Positions 23,462-31,246 of a stretch of 64,000 bases of DNA are shown here, in pieces. Under the pieces are notes generated by a model, which did no database searches, was not told the DNA's origin, and saw only the letters and a program-made list of their open reading frames with translations. A program made the position numbers and the translations under genes. Where the stretch lies: contig CAVSZC010000005.1 in NCBI GenBank assembly GCA_963732365.1, positions 1,240,001-1,304,000 of the forward strand. Direction: 5' to 3'. Origin of the DNA: SR-FBR-E99 sp963732365. GTDB taxonomy: Bacteria > Bacteroidota > Bacteroidia > Bacteroidales > VadinHA17. Numbering within the stretch: position 1 is the first letter of the stretch; each line of letters starts with the position of its first letter.

Positions 23462-24786
23462 GCTTCCCCTCCCTTCCTGACAGCATGTATCTCTCTTATA
23501 CGTCTCTTCTCGACTGACTCAATGGTGAAGTCAAATCCTCCTGCTGTGATCATCCTCCCTTTGGCCGGTATCTCGCCCAGCATCTCAAGGAGCAATCCTG
23601 CCAGTGTCTCAGAGTCACCTCTCAGATCAGCGAACGGATCATTTTCTGTTCCTGTAATGCGCAGAAAATCGTTTAACAGTACCTTTCCGTCAAAGACCCA
23701 GCTTTCCGGACCGGTCTCCCTGTAGAGTGGTTCCTCCTCATCAGTCTCGTCAATTATCTCACCCACGATCTCTTCCAGAATATCCTCAAGTGTCACAATG
23801 CCGCTTGTCCCCCCGTACTCATCAACGACGATAGCCATGTGGATCTTTTTATCCTGGAACTCTTTCAGAAGCTCACTTATCTTCTTGGTCTCAGGCACAA
23901 CATACGGAGGTCTTATCAGTGACTGCCACCTGAAAGAGTCAGGTTTTTCGAGATGAGGAAGGAGGTCTTTGACAAACAGTATCCCTTTTACATGATCAAA
24001 AGAGTCCGAAAAGACAGGAATCCTCGAGAAGCCGGATTCAATCACTTCCGGCATGATTGAATTGAAACCACGGTGTATCTCAAGGGCAGTTACATCAATT
24101 CGGGGGCACATTATGGCATTGACATTGATATTTCCAAAGCGGACGATACCCTTAAGTATCTCTTTGTCTTCCCTCATCTCTGAAGATGTCAGTTCCAGTG
24201 CATCCGACAGGTCATCCATCCTCAGGCTGCCTGTCCGGAGCTTTGATCTCACCCTTGCAGACGATGATGAAAGCTTCAGCAGTGAGCTCACCGGTCTGAA
24301 TATCGCTTCTGCCACAGAGAGTGCCGGAGCCATCATAAGACTTAGCTTCAGCTGGTTACGGGAAGCGTACAGCTTGGGCATTATCTCTCCGAAGAGCAGC
24401 AGAACAGATGCTATGGCAGCAACCTGAATCACAAATGAGAGGAGGGGTGAATGGCTCAGATCGAACACCCGTGAGCTGATGAAAGCTGCCAGCACTATTA
24501 TTGCAATGTTTAGGGTACTGTTTGCCACCACTATGGTACTGAGAAGCCTGTCGGGTTTTGAGAGGAGCCGTAGTGCGGCGGAGGATCTCCTGCTTTTCCT
24601 GAGCCTGAGATCATCAATATCGCCGGGGGTAAGGGAGAAGTAGGCCACTTCAGCCCCGGAGACAAGGGCTGAGATGATGATAAACAATACGAGCAGGATG
24701 ATTGCGGGTATCATTGCAGCATCTGATCCGGTTAAAGGGTCAGTGGCAGAGATGACAGCCAGAGAGCCTGAAGATATTGTCTCCAA
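23458..24786 (-). CDS. gldE: Gliding motility-associated protein GldE (CNNM/CorC-like)
   Basis: The 442-residue membrane protein has an N-terminal DUF21/CNNM domain with four hydrophobic segments (MIPAIILLVLFIIISALVSG first), a CBS-pair region in the middle (CPRIDVTALEI, then MAIVVDEYGGTSGIVTLED with the hallmark DEYGGTSGI) and a C-terminal CorC_HlyC domain. These proteins are related to Mg2+/Co2+ efflux factors; in Flavobacterium GldE overexpression affects gldD mutants. The gene lies between ssb and gldD, the conserved order. Confidence 0.93.
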   Translation of the reverse strand: METISSGSLAVISATDPLTGSDAAMIPAIILLVLFIIISALVSGAEVAYFSLTPGDIDDLRLRKSRRSSAALRLLSKPDRLLSTIVVANSTLNIAIIVLAAFISSRVFDLSHSPLLSFVIQVAAIASVLLLFGEIMPKLYASRNQLKLSLMMAPALSVAEAIFRPVSSLLKLSSSSARVRSKLRTGSLRMDDLSDALELTSSEMREDKEILKGIVRFGNINVNAIMCPRIDVTALEIHRGFNSIMPEVIESGFSRIPVFSDSFDHVKGILFVKDLLPHLEKPDSFRWQSLIRPPYVVPETKKISELLKEFQDKKIHMAIVVDEYGGTSGIVTLEDILEEIVGEIIDETDEEEPLYRETGPESWVFDGKVLLNDFLRITGTENDPFADLRGDSETLAGLLLEMLGEIPAKGRMITAGGFDFTIESVEKRRIREIHAVRKGGEA

Positions 24787-24804
24787 AATACGGTTGTTTG
24801 AATG

Positions 24805-25278
24805 CTAAAAGGGCAGGTCGTCTGCCGTGTCACGCGTTGTGAGGTCTTCACTTATATTGTTGTCGGGTGACGACATCGGCTGTGAGGGGGCTGAATAACT
24901 TCCGGTACCACCCTGGGCCGACTGACCCTGTGAAGACTGATTCTGGCCGTCAGGTTTGCGTCCCAGCAGCTGTATCACATCGGCTTCCACCTCAACAATA
25001 TACTTCTTGTTTCCGTCGCGGTCATCATACGAGCGGTAGCGCAGCTTACCCTCGATAAGGACCTGTGTGCCTTTGCGGATATAATTCTCCGCCAGTTCCG
25101 CAAGCCTTCTCCACGCGACAATGTTGTGCCATTCGGTCTGCGTAACCTTGTCACCCCCCTTGGGAGTATAGGTTTCGCTGGTAGCCAGTGAAAAAGATGC
25201 TTTTATGTTATTTTCAAAACGCCTGATCTCAGGGTCCTTTCCTACATTGCCTACTAGAATTACTTTGTTGAATGACAT
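24805..25278 (-). CDS. ssb: Single-stranded DNA-binding protein
   Basis: Binds ssDNA as a tetramer in replication and repair. The 157-residue product has the OB fold (MSFNKVILVGNVGKDPEIR, TEWHNIVAWRRLAELAENYI, GTQVLIEGKLRYRSYDD), a Gln/Ser/Gly-rich linker and the acidic protein-docking tip DDLPF. First gene of the ssb-gldE-gldD-sfp-GGGPS operon. Confidence 0.98.
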   Translation of the reverse strand: MSFNKVILVGNVGKDPEIRRFENNIKASFSLATSETYTPKGGDKVTQTEWHNIVAWRRLAELAENYIRKGTQVLIEGKLRYRSYDDRDGNKKYIVEVEADVIQLLGRKPDGQNQSSQGQSAQGGTGSYSAPSQPMSSPDNNISEDLTTRDTADDLPF

Positions 25279-25312
25279 AATTTTATACAGGTTAATTGTG
25301 ATCTTAAGGGTG

Positions 25313-25320
25313 CAAAGTTA
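25313..25320 (-). promoter_or_regulatory. Probable -7 element for the ssb operon
   Basis: On the minus strand this reads TAACTTTG, matching the consensus, 35 bases upstream of the ssb ATG. The rest of the 275-base gap to the HU gene is AT-rich and shows no ORF I can support. Confidence 0.6.
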
Positions 25321-25489
25321 CAAAAAATTCAGTTTAGCGGGAAAAAGAGCCGTGCCGGTCATGCCGCAGAGGTCAGCCGGATGTGCCATGCTGTTCATAA
25401 TTGGGGGTCTATATTATATAGGTATCAAAAAATCAGCATATTCGGAGCGAAAAAAAATATTAAACAATTATTATTGAGAAATATTATTC

Positions 25490-25497
25490 TATATTTG
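25490..25497 (+). promoter_or_regulatory. Probable -7 element for the HU gene
   Basis: TATATTTG matches the consensus and is preceded by a TTG at 25474-25476, a somewhat short spacing for a -33 element. The leader to the ATG at 25554 is about 50 bases and very AT-rich, as for strongly translated genes in this phylum. Confidence 0.6.
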
Positions 25498-25553
25498 CAC
25501 CATTGAAAAAACAGTATACCAAAATAATTTGTTGAATTTAAAATTCTTGCAAA

Positions 25554-25841
25554 ATGACAAAAGCAGACATTGTTAACGAAATTGCCAAGAACACTGGAAT
25601 TGAGAAAGTGACTGTACAGAAAACCGTAGAAGCTTTTATGGAATCAGTAAAAGACTCGATGGTGGCTGGCAATAATGTTTATCTCAGGGGTTTCGGCAGC
25701 TTCATCGTGAAGAAACGGGCGAAGAAAACCGCAAGGAACATCTCCAAGAATACCACTATTATTATTCCTGCACACAACATCCCGGCTTTCAAACCAGCCA
25801 AAACGTTCATCACAAAAGTTAAATCACACGTCAAGAAGTAA
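25554..25841 (+). CDS. HU-family DNA-binding protein
   Basis: Small histone-like protein that bends DNA as a dimer. The 95-residue sequence shows MTKADIVNEIAKNTGIEK, VYLRGFGSFIVKKRAKKTARNI (core GFGSF) and the beta-arm and end PAHNIPAFKPAKTF, matching the HU signature GFGxFxxxxRxxRxGRNP only partly, as usual in Bacteroidota. Followed five bases later by the tiny bS22-like gene. Confidence 0.96.
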   Translation: MTKADIVNEIAKNTGIEKVTVQKTVEAFMESVKDSMVAGNNVYLRGFGSFIVKKRAKKTARNISKNTTIIIPAHNIPAFKPAKTFITKVKSHVKK

Positions 25842-25846
25842 TCAGT

Positions 25847-25939
25847 ATGCCAAGCGGAAAAAAGAGAAAGAGGCATAAGATGGCAACTCACAAGCGCAAG
25901 AAGCGCTTGAGGAAAGACAGGCATAAGAAGAAGAAATAG
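25847..25939 (+). CDS. 30-residue basic protein, AURKAIP1/COX24-domain (bS22/mS38-like)
   Basis: The ORF encodes MPSGKKRKRHKM followed by ATHKRKKRLRKDRHKKKK, almost entirely Lys, Arg and His. The KRHKMxTHKRKKRLRK core resembles the AURKAIP1/COX24 motif of mitochondrial mS38 and mycobacterial bS22, proteins of the small ribosomal subunit. It lies five bases after the HU gene and is certainly co-transcribed with it. Length, composition and position make it a probable ribosomal protein; it is easily missed by gene finders. Confidence 0.8.
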   Translation: MPSGKKRKRHKMATHKRKKRLRKDRHKKKK

Positions 25940-25969
25940 CATATAATGCATAGTCTATACATCTGAAAT

Positions 25970-26001
25970 CTAACCTAAAGATCCGGTGGTCTTTAGGTTA
26001 G
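25970..26001 (+). promoter_or_regulatory. Perfect 12-bp hairpin in the rng leader
   Basis: CTAACCTAAAGA (25970-25981) pairs perfectly with TCTTTAGGTTAG (25990-26001) around an eight-base loop. No long T run follows (TTGCATTTTATAC), so it is a weak candidate for a terminator. It lies 44 bases before the rng GTG. A stem here could attenuate the HU transcript or be a site for RNase E/G self-regulation, as leader hairpins are in E. coli rne. Confidence 0.6.
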
Positions 26002-26045
26002 TTGCATTTTATACATGCTATAGTTCAAATAACAAATTCCGGAAT

Positions 26046-27602
26046 GTGAGTAAGGATTTAATAATCAGTGTAAGTGATTCTGAGATTTCTATAGCTCTTC
26101 TTGATGACAAGCAACTTGTTGAATTAAATAAAGAGAAACGCAGCGTTCAGTTTTCAGTAGGTGACATTTACCTGGGAAAGGTAAAGAAGATAATGCCTGG
26201 TCTGAACGCGGCATTCGTCAATGTTGGATTTGAAAAGGATGCTTTCCTGCATTATCTTGACCTGGGGGCCCAGTTCAGGACTCTACACCGATATTATACT
26301 CTGGCAACGCAGAACAAGAGCAAGCTGCCGCCGGTGTCAAAGTTCAAGCCTGAACCTGACATCGACAAGGAGGGTAAGATAACGGATGTTCTGACATCTG
26401 GTCAGACAGTGATAGTGCAGATCACCAAGGAACCTATCTCAACCAAGGGGCCGAGGCTGGCATCAGAAGTAAGCATTGCAGGGCGTAACCTGGTGCTTAT
26501 GCCATTCTCAGACAAGGTCTCTGTCTCGTCAAAGATAGAGAACAATGATGAGCGCAACCGTCTCAAACTGCTCATACAGAGCATAAAGCCAAAGAACTAC
26601 GGTGTGATAGTACGTACCGTGGCCGAAGGAAAGAAGGTTGCCGCCCTTGACGGGGAGCTGAAAGAGCTTATCAACAGGTGGGAGACAGCGCTCTTTGCGG
26701 TTCGCAAGGACGTCAAGTCGCCGCGGCTTCTGCTGGGCGAGATGAACCGCACCACAACCATCCTGAGGGATATTCTCAGTACCGACTTCAGCAACATCAT
26801 CGTTGATGACGAGGTGATTGCTGCCGAGATAAGAAGCTATATCAGGGAGATAGCCCCTGAAAAAGAGAAAATAGTAAAGGTATATAAAGAGCAGTTCCCG
26901 ATCTTCGATCACTTTGGGGTGAGCAGGCAGATCAAGGGGCTCTTTGGCCGCACCATTTCGTTCAAGGGCGGCTCATATCTTATCATAGAACATACAGAGG
27001 CTCTGCACGTCATTGACGTCAACAGCGGCAACAGGTCAAAATCAGGCAATGACCAGGAGGCAAATGCCCTTGCGGTCAACCTTGAGGCAGCACGGGAGAT
27101 ATCAAGGCAGCTTCGTCTGCGCGATATGGGCGGGATAATCGTTATTGACTTCATAGATATGCAGTCAAATGAGAACCGCCAGACTCTCTTTGACAAGATG
27201 AAGGAGCTGATGAGTGAAGACAGGGCGAAGCATAACATCCTTCCCCTTAGCAAGTTCGGACTGTTACAGATAACACGTCAGAGAGTGAGGCCCGAGATGT
27301 CAATCAGCACTGACGAGACATGTCCTGTATGCCGGGGAGAGGGTAAAACCGCGTCTGCAATACTCATCACAGACGAGATTGAGCGTACGCTGGTTACCAT
27401 AGTGGAAAAAGTAAAGACCCGCAAGTTTCTGCTGCGTACCCATCCGTTTGTTGCAGCCTGGCTTGATCAGGGTTTCTTCAGCGAGATAGGCAAGGTCAAT
27501 AAGAAACACGGTGTAAAGATCAAGGTACAGGCAATACCGTCATACCATTTCCTGCAGTACGGTTTCTTCGACCGTCAGGGCAATGAGATAGATCTGTCAT
27601 AA
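26046..27602 (+). CDS. rng: Ribonuclease E/G family protein
   Basis: Endoribonuclease of rRNA and mRNA processing. I choose the GTG at 26046 because the family begins (M)SKDLIISV-SEISIALL; a GTG at 25986 lies inside the leader hairpin. The 518-residue protein has the S1 domain (VGDIYLGKVKKIMPGLNAAFVNVG), the 5' sensor/DNase I-like core with Mg2+ ligands in HVIDVNSGNRS and IVIDFID, and the Zn-link CPVCRGEGK. It is compact like RNase G and lacks the long RNase E scaffold tail. Probably in one transcript with HU unless the hairpin stops it. Confidence 0.95.
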   Translation: MSKDLIISVSDSEISIALLDDKQLVELNKEKRSVQFSVGDIYLGKVKKIMPGLNAAFVNVGFEKDAFLHYLDLGAQFRTLHRYYTLATQNKSKLPPVSKFKPEPDIDKEGKITDVLTSGQTVIVQITKEPISTKGPRLASEVSIAGRNLVLMPFSDKVSVSSKIENNDERNRLKLLIQSIKPKNYGVIVRTVAEGKKVAALDGELKELINRWETALFAVRKDVKSPRLLLGEMNRTTTILRDILSTDFSNIIVDDEVIAAEIRSYIREIAPEKEKIVKVYKEQFPIFDHFGVSRQIKGLFGRTISFKGGSYLIIEHTEALHVIDVNSGNRSKSGNDQEANALAVNLEAAREISRQLRLRDMGGIIVIDFIDMQSNENRQTLFDKMKELMSEDRAKHNILPLSKFGLLQITRQRVRPEMSISTDETCPVCRGEGKTASAILITDEIERTLVTIVEKVKTRKFLLRTHPFVAAWLDQGFFSEIGKVNKKHGVKIKVQAIPSYHFLQYGFFDRQGNEIDLS

Positions 27603-27704
27603 AACAAAAGAGGCGCCTTAAACGTACAACGGAGCCATCAGGTGTGCACTGAGGCCAGTGGACTGGGTCTTTCAAGGAATCAGGAGGGGGAAGTTGATCT
27701 GGTG

Positions 27705-27792
27705 GATTAATCAATACTTTCCACTCCTTTTCATGGAGGAGCTGAACAATAACCTAAAAGAGAGGGTGGTTAAATCCTTTTAAGACAGCCTC
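27705..27792 (+). repeat. Intergenic repeat, copy 2 (diverged)
   Basis: The sequence GATTAATCAATACTTTCC, then CTCCTTTTCATGGAGGAG, and the end TCCTTTTaAGACAGCCTC match, in opposite orientation, the copy at 13631-13722 at both ends. The central hairpin of that copy is missing here. It ends in T8 next to the convergent barrel gene and may act as a terminator for rng. The rest of the 196-base gap holds no ORF I can support. Confidence 0.6.
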
Positions 27793-27798
27793 TTTTTT

Positions 27799-28440
27799 TC
27801 AGAACCTCCCGAACTTAAATGAGAGCGAGTAAGAGAACCCTTTAAGGTCCTGAGGACTCAGCTCCGGCGTCTCCGTTGCCGTAGCATTGAAGTCTGTGGG
27901 GAATCTGTAAGAGGCTCCCAGGCCTATCCTGAAGAATCTTGTGACATTGAGCTCAAGCTCTGCACCGGGCTGGATAAGGATGAAGAAATCCGTGGCCATG
28001 ACAATATTGTCAAATTCATCCCAGTCGGTCTCCACATAAGATATCCCGCCTCCCCCTATAAGGATCGGAAAGGCAATGTGAACAGGGTACATCGGAGCAA
28101 CAATAGGCTCAATGATAAATCCTCCGTAACCGCCGGTGAGGAAATTATCAGCACCAGTGCCCGAGTTGTACATGGCCTGGTTGGCAAAACCCGTACCGCC
28201 AAATCCCATTGCAATTGAGTGGTTGATCACCCACATGCCGCGGAAGCCGAACTCATAAGCATGTCTTTCCTGTATGACTGAATAACCTGTGGTTAAAGCT
28301 CCGTAACCGCCTCCGGTATGTTCCGGACCGGTGAGGGTCATCATCTGGCGCGGTTTCTTTGGTTCATCTGTCACTTCCTGGGAAAAGACAATACCGCTGA
28401 CCGATGCAATGACTGCCGCTATTAAGAAGATCTTTTTCAT
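27799..28440 (-). CDS. Small outer-membrane beta-barrel protein of unknown function
   Basis: The 213-residue product has a signal peptide (MKKIFLIAAVIASVSGIVFS) and a mature chain of alternating strands rich in Gly and aromatics (GFRGMWVINHSIAMGFGGTG, FFRIGLGASYRF). It ends in the aromatic strand FSYSLSFKFGRF, the usual outer-membrane insertion signal. I do not recognise a specific family. It is 21 bases downstream of a similar-sized barrel gene and may share its transcript. Confidence 0.75.
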   Translation of the reverse strand: MKKIFLIAAVIASVSGIVFSQEVTDEPKKPRQMMTLTGPEHTGGGYGALTTGYSVIQERHAYEFGFRGMWVINHSIAMGFGGTGFANQAMYNSGTGADNFLTGGYGGFIIEPIVAPMYPVHIAFPILIGGGGISYVETDWDEFDNIVMATDFFILIQPGAELELNVTRFFRIGLGASYRFPTDFNATATETPELSPQDLKGFSYSLSFKFGRF

Positions 28441-28461
28441 ATATATTTGTTTTACAGTTTA

Positions 28462-28974
28462 TTAAAAGGTATAAGCTACTGAGAATCCGAAATCATAAGG
28501 CACAAACCTGAAGAAAGCAGGTGTAATCATCTCGACGAAGGGTTTGAAACTGAGTGTCAGGGTCACAGGTATTGGCGGGATGGTATATTCAATACCCGCA
28601 TATCCGTCAGCACCTATAAGCGGAAGGAACCTCTCGCCGGGGAAGTAATAATCTTCTCCCATGCTGGTGACGTTGTCAGTGACCATGAAGCCGACGTGTC
28701 CGCCGTATCCCCATACCAGTTTGAAATCAGGAGAGAGCGACCCGAGAGCGTATTCATATGTGATCCTTAGTCCGGTGGCCTGAAACCCCCCTTTTCTGAA
28801 CGAGGCCATCATGAGGGCCCCCACCTCCGAGTTGCCTTCCGGGGCGGTCACCTGGTAATATAGTCCGTAGGTATATCCGAACCTCATCCCGGCCTGCCGG
28901 TTTCCTGCCTGTGCTGCAGCCGGCATCGCCGTGAACATCAGTAAAACGAAAACAGAGAGAATTATTCTGTGCAT
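28462..28974 (-). CDS. Small outer-membrane beta-barrel protein of unknown function
   Basis: The 170-residue product has a signal peptide (MHRIILSVFVLLMFTAMPAAAQ) and strands such as GMRFGYTYGLYYQV and ITYEYALGS. It ends FVPYDFGFSVAYTF with a terminal Phe, fitting an eight-stranded outer-membrane barrel. There is no similarity I can name. It lies 63 bases downstream of the DUF4097-like gene and just upstream of another barrel gene, so the four or five genes may form one ECF-linked group. Confidence 0.75.
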   Translation of the reverse strand: MHRIILSVFVLLMFTAMPAAAQAGNRQAGMRFGYTYGLYYQVTAPEGNSEVGALMMASFRKGGFQATGLRITYEYALGSLSPDFKLVWGYGGHVGFMVTDNVTSMGEDYYFPGERFLPLIGADGYAGIEYTIPPIPVTLTLSFKPFVEMITPAFFRFVPYDFGFSVAYTF

Positions 28975-29037
28975 ATCGCGTATTTTATTCTGTGATAAAA
29001 GACAGCATCAGAGCTTTCGGGTTGCATCGCGCGCCGA

Positions 29038-30129
29038 TTATTTCTGTACAATTCTTATCTCCCCCCTTGTTGCCTCGATCCTGATACGGGAGTTTTCAGG
29101 CGAATTTCCATACTTGCCGGAGGTAAGGTATATCTTGCTCTCGGCATTAACAGTGGTTCGCTCGGGTTCAGGATTTATGCCAGGTAACGATACAAATGCA
29201 TTTGTATGCCTGATCTCAAGATCATATGAGGATTTCGCCTCGACATAGAAATCAACATCTGTATATGAGGTGTTTAGATCGATGAGACTGAATCGTGAAT
29301 CAAGGCTGTTCACTGAAAAATTGCCGTACTTGGCTGCCAGTCCGGCCTCCTTTTTCAGTGAGGAGATCTTTATATCGCTGAAATAGCTTGACCCCCTTAT
29401 AATTCCGGCCTCCTCAATTGTTATATCGTCTCGCTTCGAATCGAGGTCTATGGTGCCCGCCCATTCAATCCTTGCCTTCGAGGCCCTCGCAACCAGTGAT
29501 ATGTTGCCTGCACTGTCACACTTCATCTCGCCGTAATTGAGGGTTATCTGACCCTTCCGTACAGTTTTGATCTCTGCCTTGCAGAAAGTAAGCGTCATCT
29601 GCTTGACGTTATCTATGACACCGGCATCGAGAGAACCGTTTGCCAGAGTGAGGCTCAGCTCGGGGGTCGGGTCGGTGATGTAGACATCCCCGTAGCTGTT
29701 TTCAATTCGCAGTACCGACCGGGCTGGACACTCAATGAAATAGTTTATCTGCAGCCTTGTGTCATAGTTTATGAAGCTCCTGGTAAGTCCTTTGAAGCTC
29801 TCCAGGAATGTATTGACACTCTTTCCGACTTCAGTAGTGGCAATAACAGTGTTCTCCGACTTTGTTATGCTTACGTCAACACCTGACATCATCCCTCTCA
29901 GCTTGCTTTCATTGTCTGATGAGGCCTCCACTTCAACCCTGATTGTGACAGAGTCACTCTTTGAGTGACTGATATGAATGTTGCCATACTTGTTTGTAAC
30001 ATCGATAGTTACATCCCCCTCAGTGCTGAATGACTTTCTGAGGGTTTTGCTGTCGGTGACCTGCTGTCCGGTTGCTGCCATGCTCCAAAGAAGGAGGGAG
30101 GCAGAGATGATATATGCCTTACAATTCAT
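29038..30129 (-). CDS. DUF4097-like secreted beta-repeat protein
   Basis: The 363-residue protein has a signal peptide (MNCKAYIISASLLLWSMAATG) and a chain of short beta-strands typical of DUF4097/adhesin-like right-handed repeats (VTIDVTNKYGNIHISHSKSD, IENSYGDVYITDPTPE, LAAKYGNFSVNSL). The repeated pattern N-x-YGx-hydrophobic-x-hydrophobic is visible at least four times. Its start overlaps the membrane-protein gene by 11 bases. Such proteins commonly follow ECF sigma/anti-sigma pairs in Bacteroidota; the function is unknown. Confidence 0.75.
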   Translation of the reverse strand: MNCKAYIISASLLLWSMAATGQQVTDSKTLRKSFSTEGDVTIDVTNKYGNIHISHSKSDSVTIRVEVEASSDNESKLRGMMSGVDVSITKSENTVIATTEVGKSVNTFLESFKGLTRSFINYDTRLQINYFIECPARSVLRIENSYGDVYITDPTPELSLTLANGSLDAGVIDNVKQMTLTFCKAEIKTVRKGQITLNYGEMKCDSAGNISLVARASKARIEWAGTIDLDSKRDDITIEEAGIIRGSSYFSDIKISSLKKEAGLAAKYGNFSVNSLDSRFSLIDLNTSYTDVDFYVEAKSSYDLEIRHTNAFVSLPGINPEPERTTVNAESKIYLTSGKYGNSPENSRIRIEATRGEIRIVQK

Positions 30130-30643
30130 AGGTCTCTTTTTTAATGTTTGATTCTTCCGCTTCCTTCATGACGGCAAGCATATCTTCAAGGAGCTCAATG
30201 CGCAACCTGTAGTTGTGTATCAGCGCCTCTATTACTTCACTGTTTGCAACCTTGTCCCGCAGATCATCACGTATCTGCTTTGAAAGGCTGTCGAGTTCAT
30301 TCATCCCGATGGTCAGTTCGCTTCTTACATCGGGGTTTGAGGTGAGCAGCGGCTCAGCCTGCTCGTAGAGGGAGCTGATGAGGTTATTATAGTACATGTC
30401 TGTCTCCCTCACCAGTTTCATCTCAGGATTGTTCTTCAGTCCTGCAGAGTCAAATGATCTGACTGTCAGAGTCAGTGCGGCACCGACCACGATGATCACG
30501 ACTGCAGCCCTCCACATGAATGACCGCAGTTGACGCTCTCTTCCGGGGAGATCATTTTCTATTCTGCTCCACAGGCCGGGATCGGGATCATGGATATCCA
30601 TGTTCTCCCTGACACTAATAATATGCTTCTCAAGTTTATCCAT
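30119..30643 (-). CDS. Single-pass membrane protein, probable anti-sigma factor
   Basis: The 174-residue product has a cytoplasmic N-terminus with HDPDPGLWSRIENDLP, one membrane helix (MWRAAVVIIVVGAALTLTV, about residues 43-61) and a helical, charged periplasmic part (SLSKQIRDDLRDKV, LRIELLEDMLAVMKEAEE). No zinc motif is present. It overlaps the sigma gene by eight bases, implying translational coupling. This context makes an anti-sigma role probable. Confidence 0.72.
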   Translation of the reverse strand: MDKLEKHIISVRENMDIHDPDPGLWSRIENDLPGRERQLRSFMWRAAVVIIVVGAALTLTVRSFDSAGLKNNPEMKLVRETDMYYNNLISSLYEQAEPLLTSNPDVRSELTIGMNELDSLSKQIRDDLRDKVANSEVIEALIHNYRLRIELLEDMLAVMKEAEESNIKKETYEL

Positions 30644-31217
30644 TTCTCCGGGTTGTTAAGAGAATCTTTTTCAGTTTTTCCTTTGCCCTCAGGTACTGGG
30701 TCTTGGATGTCGATTCCGATATGTTCATTATCTGTGATATCTCAGAGTGGTCATACCCTTCGAGGAGATAAAGGCTGAAGACTGCCCGGTATCCGTCAGG
30801 AAGCTGCTCAACAGCTTTAGATATTACGGATGCGTCCGGCCATGATGCTCCCGGTTCCTCCTCCATGGCATGTTCAACAGGCATGTAGTCATCGATATAC
30901 ACCAGGTCAGTTTCACGTTTTCGCAGTCTGTTGATACACCTGTTGACTACTATTTTCTTGAGCCATGCGCCGAATGTTGAGTCTGACCTGAATGAGCTTA
31001 TGTTCCTGAAGCACTCTGTGAACGCTTCCTGCAGCATGTCTTCAGCTTCCTCCCTGTTGTTCAATATTCTGTATGCTGCGTTGTACATGGCTCTGGAATA
31101 GAGTTCATAGAGCCTGAACTGGGCTTTCCGGTTTCCCCTGCGGCACTCATCGATGAGGGCCTCATGAATATTCAGATCAGTCTGGCTCAATTCTGTGTCA
31201 GTTATGATCAAAGACAA
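30636..31217 (-). CDS. ECF-type RNA polymerase sigma factor
   Basis: The protein (up to 193 residues) has region 2 (YNAAYRILNNREEAEDMLQEAF, core EEAEDMLQEAFTECF) with FGAWLKKIVVNRCINRLRK, and region 4 (LPDGYRAVFSLYLLEGYDHSEI, then QIMNISESTSKTQYLRAKEK). It resembles the RpoE-like group. The start is uncertain: TTG at 31217 is the longest, and TTG at 31211 or 31190 are possible; no ATG lies near the expected N-terminus. It starts an operon with a membrane protein and a DUF4097-like protein. Confidence 0.92.
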   Translation of the reverse strand: MSLIITDTELSQTDLNIHEALIDECRRGNRKAQFRLYELYSRAMYNAAYRILNNREEAEDMLQEAFTECFRNISSFRSDSTFGAWLKKIVVNRCINRLRKRETDLVYIDDYMPVEHAMEEEPGASWPDASVISKAVEQLPDGYRAVFSLYLLEGYDHSEISQIMNISESTSKTQYLRAKEKLKKILLTTRRNG

Positions 31218-31246
31218 AAGACTTAATGTCAGGTTGCATCCGGGAC

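Noticed and set aside
25205..25477. 90-codon plus-strand frame across the ssb start and the ssb/HU gap
   Set aside because: It overlaps the ssb N-terminus antisense, its last half is AT-rich spacer, and nothing resembles a known protein.
25986..26045. GTG at 25986 as the rng start
   Set aside because: The extra 20 residues lie in the leader hairpin and are not found in the family, whose N-terminus matches from the GTG at 26046.
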